This document shows positions 58,980 to 64,000 of a stretch of DNA of 64,000 nucleotides, piece after piece; position 1 is the first letter of the stretch, and every line of letters starts with the position of its first letter. This DNA comes from Emydura subglobosa (lineage: Eukaryota; Chordata; Testudines; Chelidae), in contig ML679961.1 of NCBI GenBank assembly GCA_007922225.1, forward strand, positions 79,350,798-79,414,797, written 5' to 3'. The notes beneath the pieces are model-generated. The model worked only from the letters and a program-made list of their open reading frames with translations. It had not been told where the DNA came from and searched no databases. The position numbers and the translations under genes are program-made.

Positions 58980-59500
58980 AAGTGGTTATAGTTCGTTAGT
59001 AAATGTTAAAAGTGAGTATTTCTGCCTAGCCCTCAAGTCAAGGGCAAGGAAGAACAGGTGGAATAATCTCAGACTGTTAATGATGGAGTGCTCACTTTGA
59101 CCAGCATCTGAGTCAGGTCAGAAGACCCCACCTGTATATCGGCATCTGGACAGATCCAGCACCCCTTCCACCTTGGCTCAGGCTTCCTATAAGAAGCGGA
59201 AGTCATTGGAGGCTCCTGAGAGGGCTCCCAAAAAGAATATGAACTCTCATCTGAAGGAGAGTGCTCCAAAAAAAACCCAGGTCCCCAGAGAGATCCACAG
59301 TCTCTGAAGCCTTGACCTCTCAGTGTGGTACCGTTGAGTCAAAGGACTCCTCCTCCGCTACTGGCAGTTACAAACCTGTCTAAGGGCAGGTAGGCTTTGG
59401 CTGTTGATAAGTCTAAAGAAGAAGCCCCCTGTAAACTGTGTCATCTTTTGGGGGATTTCCTTACAATCTATTGCAGCTCAGCGCTGTCAGGTATGCCTGC
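58980..59500 (+). pseudogene. DIRS-like gag scrap
   Basis: The reading here is Ser/Lys/Arg/Pro-rich with words such as LRLPIRSGSHWRLL and KKPRSPERSTV (about 59165-59300). That suits the variable N-terminal part of DIRS gag, but similarity is weak. It is called from position and composition. Several stops are present. Confidence 0.4.
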
Positions 59501-59544
59501 TGCCATTTCAGCCTCTCACTGGTGCAAATCAATCGGTCATGTTG

Positions 59545-59960
59545 AACAACATGTCTGGTAGGTTCTGTATCAACAAACAGTGAGGAACAAAATCCCCCGC
59601 TGAACTCATGAAGCTATGGAAGTAGTATGTAGTTCATCACATCCAAATTTCAGCTGTCTACCTCCTAGGCATTCAGAACTCCATAACTGATATTCTCAGC
59701 AGTCATGTCTCACAGGGCTATGAATGGGAGCTAGACTCTCAAGTCCTCCACAACACATTCCAAAGGTGGGATCCACCAGGAGTGGATCTCTTTGCCACCT
59801 CCAGGAATAAGAAGTGCCCTCTTTTCTGCTCATGAGGGTGCTGGGCCACCACGTTTTGAGGGATGCCTTCTGTCCTGGAAGAAGGGTCTCCTCTATACAT
59901 TTCCTCCAACTTCTCTGGTATTGAGGGTGACGAATAAAATTAGACAGAACAGGGCCGGAG
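59545..59960 (+). pseudogene. DIRS-like RNase H C-terminal remnant
   Basis: RNase H removes the RNA template after reverse transcription. The reading DNMSGRFCINKQ (about 59548-59580) resembles the T-D-N...F-x-I-N-K-Q stretch of DIRS RNase H, and later HNTFQRWDPPGVDLFATSRNKKC (about 59750-59815) marks the segment after it. The frame then shifts to PPRFEGCLLSWKK (about 59845-59885). Only the C-terminal half remains; the N-terminal half and RT are absent. Multiple frame breaks. Confidence 0.6.
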
Positions 59961-60249
59961 CTATTCTTTATAGTACCAACCTGACCAAGCTTTGTACCCT
60001 TATTTGTTTCATCTATGAATTTGTTTACCACTCAAGCTTCTGACCGCTCTTTATCTCTTCTCCCAAGATGTGAGTCACGTGCTTCACCACAATCTAGGGG
60101 TTCTCTACCTCTGGGTGTGGTTCCTTAATGGTTCTCTGGGTTAAACTCTTCCTGCAACAGGAAGTGCAATAGGTGTTACTGAGTAGTAGGAAGAAGTCAA
60201 CCCATACTACTTACCTGCGGAAATGGAAGAAAATCTCCCATTAGCTGTC

Positions 60250-61205
60250 ATTGCTGCTTCGTGCCTGGATCTGTGCCTCTTTCAGTCATCCTGGATTATC
60301 TGCTGGTTCTGAAGACATCGGAGTTATTGATTAGGTCAGTTAAGATCCATTTGGCCACAATATCTGACTACAGAGGGGTTTTCCATATTTTCTCATCCTG
60401 TATCATGTAAAGACTTTTTGGAGAATTCGTATCCCCAGACTAAAGACCCCACCCTGACCTGGAACCTCAACTTGGTACTCAATTACCTTATGAAACATAC
60501 ATTTGAACCTGTGTCAACCTGTTCTCTACTCCATGTATCTGTGAAGGCAGCCTTTTTAGTAGATATCAGCCCATAAAGTTGGGGAGATTGGTGCCTTGGT
60601 GTCCCCCCCTTATGGTGGTATTCAAGGATAAAATTTCTTTATCCCCAGATCCTAAATTCATATCCAAGATTCTCTCAGAGTTTCACCTTAACCCTTCCAT
60701 TCATCTACCAATGTTTTTGCTGAAGCCAAGTAACTCTCTGCAGGAATCCTGTTTTCATACCCTGGATGTTAGAAGAGCACTGGCCTTCTACTTGAATAGG
60801 ACCAAGCAATTTCAAAGGTCACCCAGGCTGTTCATCTCTTTCATGGATAGATCCAAGAGAGTCAGGATTTCTGATTAGAGCCTATTGAGGTGGATATCTG
60901 GATGTATTGTCACTTGCTATGAGATTGCAGGCATTTATCCTCCTCAAAGGGTTATAGCACATTATATCATGTCACAAGCGACATCCACACCATTGCTTGA
61001 GAATGTACTAGCGTCTCAGAGATGTAGCACTGCTGCGTGGGCTTCAGTACATATATTTTTGAAGCACTACATTTTAATCCTTACTGTCAGTTGTGATGCA
61101 GCTCTGGGTACTGCAGTATTATCTTCAGTTCTGGACTCAGTTCTGAAGCTCCCTCCTCCCTTTGTGGAAACTGTTTGGAAGTCACCTGACATGGCGCATC
61201 CATAG
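60250..61205 (+). pseudogene. DIRS-like tyrosine recombinase, second copy
   Basis: Core-binding part: LDYLLVLKTSELLIRSVKIHLATISDYR (about 60288-60370, other frame). Catalytic part, one frame from 60579: VFKDKISLSPDPKFISKILSEF, then FHTLDVRRALAFYLNRTKQF (about 60750-60810), a stop (TAG, 60876-60878), and CIVTCYEIAG with AHYIMSQATS (about 60957-60990) and FLKHYIL with the nucleophile Tyr codon at 61068-61070. The His of the His-x-x-Arg box is kept but the Arg position reads Met. The first Arg region is also damaged upstream. Not functional, but the catalytic part is open for over 200 codons apart from one stop. Confidence 0.75.
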
Positions 61206-61285
61206 GGACACTACTTGAAGAGGAGGTTATTCACCTTGTGCACTAACTGCAGTTCTTCAGGATGTATCCCCCTATCGGTGCTGCA
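61196..61285. repeat. Second DIRS-like element, internal complementary region
   Basis: GCATCCATAGGGACACTACTTGAAGAGG is the reverse complement of the left edge (58707-58735). It is followed at once by AAGAGGAGGTTATTCACCTTGTGCACTAACTGCAGTTCTT, the reverse complement of the right edge (61490-61550). Confidence 0.7.
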
Positions 61286-61339
61286 CTACCACCCTTCCTT
61301 CCCTTTCGCTTCGGACTATTTTCTGTGGAGACATTTGGG

Positions 61340-61550
61340 TAGAGAGGGAGTGGAGAGCGGTTTGCCCACATGTCCTTATATAGCCTTGGTGTCGCATGAG
61401 GAGGCACATGCACCGGCCAAACAGGCACTGTTAGTAGAAAAAATTCTTATCAAGGACTTGAGAGGCACATGAGCACCTGAATTGGAGCATCCATAGGTGG
61501 ACTCATCTCAAAGAACTGCAGTTACTGCACAAGGTGAATAACCTCTTCTT
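61340..61550 (-). repeat. Second DIRS-like element, right inverted terminal repeat
   Basis: Reverse complement of the left terminal repeat, with an outer edge AACTGCAGTTACTGCACAAGGTGAATAACCTCTTCTT that is complemented in the internal region. Confidence 0.75.
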
Positions 61551-61565
61551 AGGAACCATTAGGAA

Positions 61566-62278
61566 AAGGATAGATAATAAAACAGAAAATATTTTAATGC
61601 CACAATATAAATTCATTGTACGCCCACATCTTGCATGTGGCATGCAGTTTCAGTAGACTCCTCTCACAAAAAATATATTAGAATTGGAAAAGGTACAAAG
61701 CAGCGCAACAAAAATTATTAAAGATATGGAACAGCTTCCGTATGAGGGGAGATTAAAAAAACTGGGTTAGGTCATCTTGGGAAAGAGAATGCTAAAAAAA
61801 AAAAAAAAAAAAAAGGGAATATGATCGAGATGTATCAAATCATGAATGGTGTGGAGAAAAGTGCATAGGGAAGTGTTGTTTATCCCTTCACATAACTAAA
61901 GAACTAAGGCTCACCTGATTAAATGAATACGTAGTAGGTTTAAAACAAGTATAAGTAGTATTTCTTCACACAACGCACAGTCAACCTGTTTTATTCATTA
62001 CCAGACAATGTTGTGAGGGCCAGAAGTATCACTGAGTTAAAAAAAAAAAAATTAGATAAGTTCAAGCCATCAGTGGCTATTAGCCAACATGCTCTAGGTG
62101 TCCCTAAACCTCTGACTACCAGAAGTTTGGACTGGATGACGGGATGGATCCCTTGAAATAGCCTGTTCTGTTCATTCTCTCCACAGCATCTGGCATTGGC
62201 CACTGTGGAAAGACAGAATGCTGGGCTAGCTGAACCATTGGTCTGACCCAATATGGCCATTCTTAAGTTCTTATGATT
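61566..62278 (+). pseudogene. CR1 LINE 3' part with internal poly(A)
   Basis: ORF2 C-terminus words LEKVQSSATKIIKDMEQLPYEG and LKKLGLGHLGKENA (about 61685-61790), then a 21-base A run (61794-61814), GNMIEMYQIMNGVEKSA (about 61816-61866), SHNAQ and HYQTML-type words to 62020, a 12-base A run at 62041, and the 3' untranslated tail ending TTGGTCTGACCCAATATGGCCATTCTTAAGTTCTTATG. Stops and frameshifts interrupt ORF2. The internal A runs are unusual and probably arose by slippage. Confidence 0.7.
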
Positions 62279-64000
62279 TCTGTTACTGTATATAAGACCG
62301 TGACCAAAGACAAGCAGTAATAAGAGCGTTATTTGATGAATCATTACTTTCCATCATATCGTTTTTGAGCAGTATTGTCTAGTATTTAATGCCTCTGGTT
62401 CAAGAATTCTTGGGAAGAAATGTTCTCGTGACTTTCTAAAACTAGTGATTTCCTCCACCCTTACCTTCCATTTAGAAAAATTTATGCCCACTTTTTATGC
62501 AAATATAGACCCTCACTCTGCAACTTTTTGCATCCACAAAGTTGAATTCCTTTGCCTACATAGAGACACTCCCATTAAGTTGTAAGATTGGCACCTTATA
62601 GCTGGAAGCTGAAAATTTCTCCCCACAGAATGGATACAGCATTGGACAGTGGAAATGCAAGCTTTTTCTGTGTGTAACTTTAAAGAGTGCATTAGTGAGC
62701 CAAGGTGTTCCTTCCACCAGTTCTATGCTATTCTCTGAGGAAACAGTTTAACTGGCTGCATATCATGATTTTATATGGAAAAGTCTGAGTGACGCTCCTC
62801 TGAAGTGCCGTGTCTGTCTGGAATCCTGAACAGGCCCAACTTACAGGGTTAAGATTAACTGATCCTTTAGACCAGAAAAGAGGAAGGGGGAGGGGACGCT
62901 TACATTTTTTTTTATGATCTTCAAAAAAAAATCAAACACCCCCCCTCCCCCCCTCCCCCACACACAAACACACACTTTGATTCTTTGTCTCCTGGACACA
63001 GTGAAAATATCAGTGCCCTGGCCACAAATAAAGATGTATATCACTTTTCCTTCCATTTATTCTAATTACAGTTTGTTTCAGGGTAGAAATGAGACAGAAG
63101 AACCCTGCCAAACAAACACACTATGGTTATTTAGTAATTCTAGTTAAAAACAGAAAATAAGTATTTTTACTTTAATAGGAGATATATATCCATAGTCTAC
63201 TGTATTCTTTCTTTTACCTGTCCAGTCAATAAAGGAAAGCCTTATGGAACCAGCAGGTGGCAGTGGAGAACATACTTCAAAGCTAAAAGATTGCCCAGAG
63301 GATATTTCCTGTGCTTTCTTCGCTCACTACCAAAGTGCATGTTACTATTGTGTAGTGAGTGCTACTCTCTCCCCTAAGATTTATTCCAAAATCTCAGCCT
63401 TCTTACCAACATTAATTGGATGCCAGCACTGGATTTCAGCTTCCAGGACAAAAGAAGGCCCCGCTTTCATTTAGTGTGACCTCCCATAATGAGTTGGTGT
63501 GGGGCTTCTTCTTGAATTACCATGGTTCAACTCTACAATAATTTCAGTCCTGATCAGGACCCCATCCAGTACACTCAGCAAGGGGTTACATCTGCTCTGC
63601 TTGCTATCTTTTGAAGTTGTTTAATTAAGCACACTGTGTATTAGTTCCTTGTTATATTGCTCTCACATATCTGAATGGTGGTTCAGCTGTCCTCTTTTAT
63701 CTGACTGTAGGAGAACACAAAGTTTGAGCCTGCACTGGGGCAGAAAATTCAAAGAAGGGAGTAGAAAATATATTGTTCCACATATGCTGCTAACTAGGTG
63801 CAACTGTTTGTGCCACTGTTATGGGATCTACCTACATCTCCTGTTCAAGACGTGAATCTAGCCTATCCTTAGGTGTGAAGCAAAGTAGTCTGTTAGGTTC
63901 ATAGTTACCATTGCCACCATAGCAATAATAAAGTGCTTAGCTTTCCTATTCCTTGCTTGAGGTGTACTGGCAATGAACCAAGTTGCAACAGATGTCTAGG
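62279..64000. other. Intergenic, no gene seen
   Basis: Unassigned AT-rich DNA. The C-rich tract at 62938 is listed separately. Open frames to 77 codons show no recognisable product. Confidence 0.5.
62938..62976. repeat. C-rich tract with CA repeat
   Basis: Runs of 7, 7 and 5 C separated by single T, then a CA repeat. On the minus strand this is G-rich enough to fold as a quadruplex-like structure. Confidence 0.8.

Larger units (their letters stand above)
58667..61550 (+). mobile_element. DIRS-like element, second copy, degraded
   Basis: This is a 2.9-kb element with the same architecture as 24978-29688 but from a different subfamily: inverted terminal repeats, gag scrap, RNase H part, tyrosine recombinase, internal complementary region. 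RT and much of gag are gone. It is less GC-rich and more diverged than the first, which suggests it is older. No target duplication is visible, as expected for this order. Confidence 0.75.

Noticed and set aside
61991..62344. 117-codon minus-strand frame
   Set aside because: It is antisense to a CR1 3' tail and has a run of Phe from a poly(A) tract.
1..64000. CRISPR arrays, operons, tRNA or rRNA genes
   Set aside because: No regularly spaced direct repeats, no prokaryotic gene density, and no cloverleaf or rRNA-like stretch was seen. Composition and repeats are vertebrate.

Overview
The window looks like non-coding DNA from a sauropsid vertebrate, most likely a turtle (a crocodilian is possible). 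It is AT-rich. No stretch looks like a host protein-coding exon with flanking splice sites, and no open frame exceeds about 210 codons. The recognisable content is old, mostly broken interspersed repeats: CR1 LINEs with the sauropsid-type 3' end, MIR/CORE-like SINEs, a LINE2-like scrap, a Ty3/gypsy remnant, two DIRS-like tyrosine-recombinase retrotransposons, a hAT-type MITE and other small DNA elements. The species assignment is inferred from this repeat mix, not from a gene.

Layout. 1-14150: AT-rich intergenic DNA with small repeats, including a possible solo LTR near 3725-4165, a tandem pair near 5250-5445, a probable ~1.1 kb repeat at 6690-7790 and a MIR split by a ~330 bp insertion at 8519-9060. 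There is also an exact RFX X-box-like 14-mer at 9997-10010. 14160-16185: a CR1 LINE interrupted by a 329-bp hAT-like MITE with an 8-bp target duplication. 16186-24370: mostly unassigned, relatively repeat-poor DNA. 24375-24930: a minus-strand CR1 3' end. 24978-29688: a GC-richer DIRS-like element with inverted terminal repeats, gag, RT and tyrosine recombinase remnants, and an internal complementary region. 30086-33515: CR1, a MITE end at a 10-N assembly gap, and unassigned DNA. 33520-34075: a GC-rich possible LTR. 37560-39620: a Ty3/gypsy remnant whose RT and RNase H have been removed by deletion and whose integrase is split by a CR1 scrap. 39792-40383: a MITE-like element. 40384-58660: unassigned DNA with MIR-like SINEs, CR1 tails, a LINE2-like remnant and homopolymer tracts. 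58667-61550: a second, older DIRS-like element that kept part of RNase H and the recombinase but lost RT. 61566-62278: a plus-strand CR1 3' part. 62279-64000: unassigned.

None of the mobile elements appears able to encode working proteins: stops, frameshifts, deletions or altered key residues are visible in each. The best structural finding is that both DIRS-like copies keep the split inverted repeat and internal complementary region geometry typical of that order, and that their internal deletions are complementary (one keeps RT, the other keeps RNase H). I did not find a convincing undescribed gene system.
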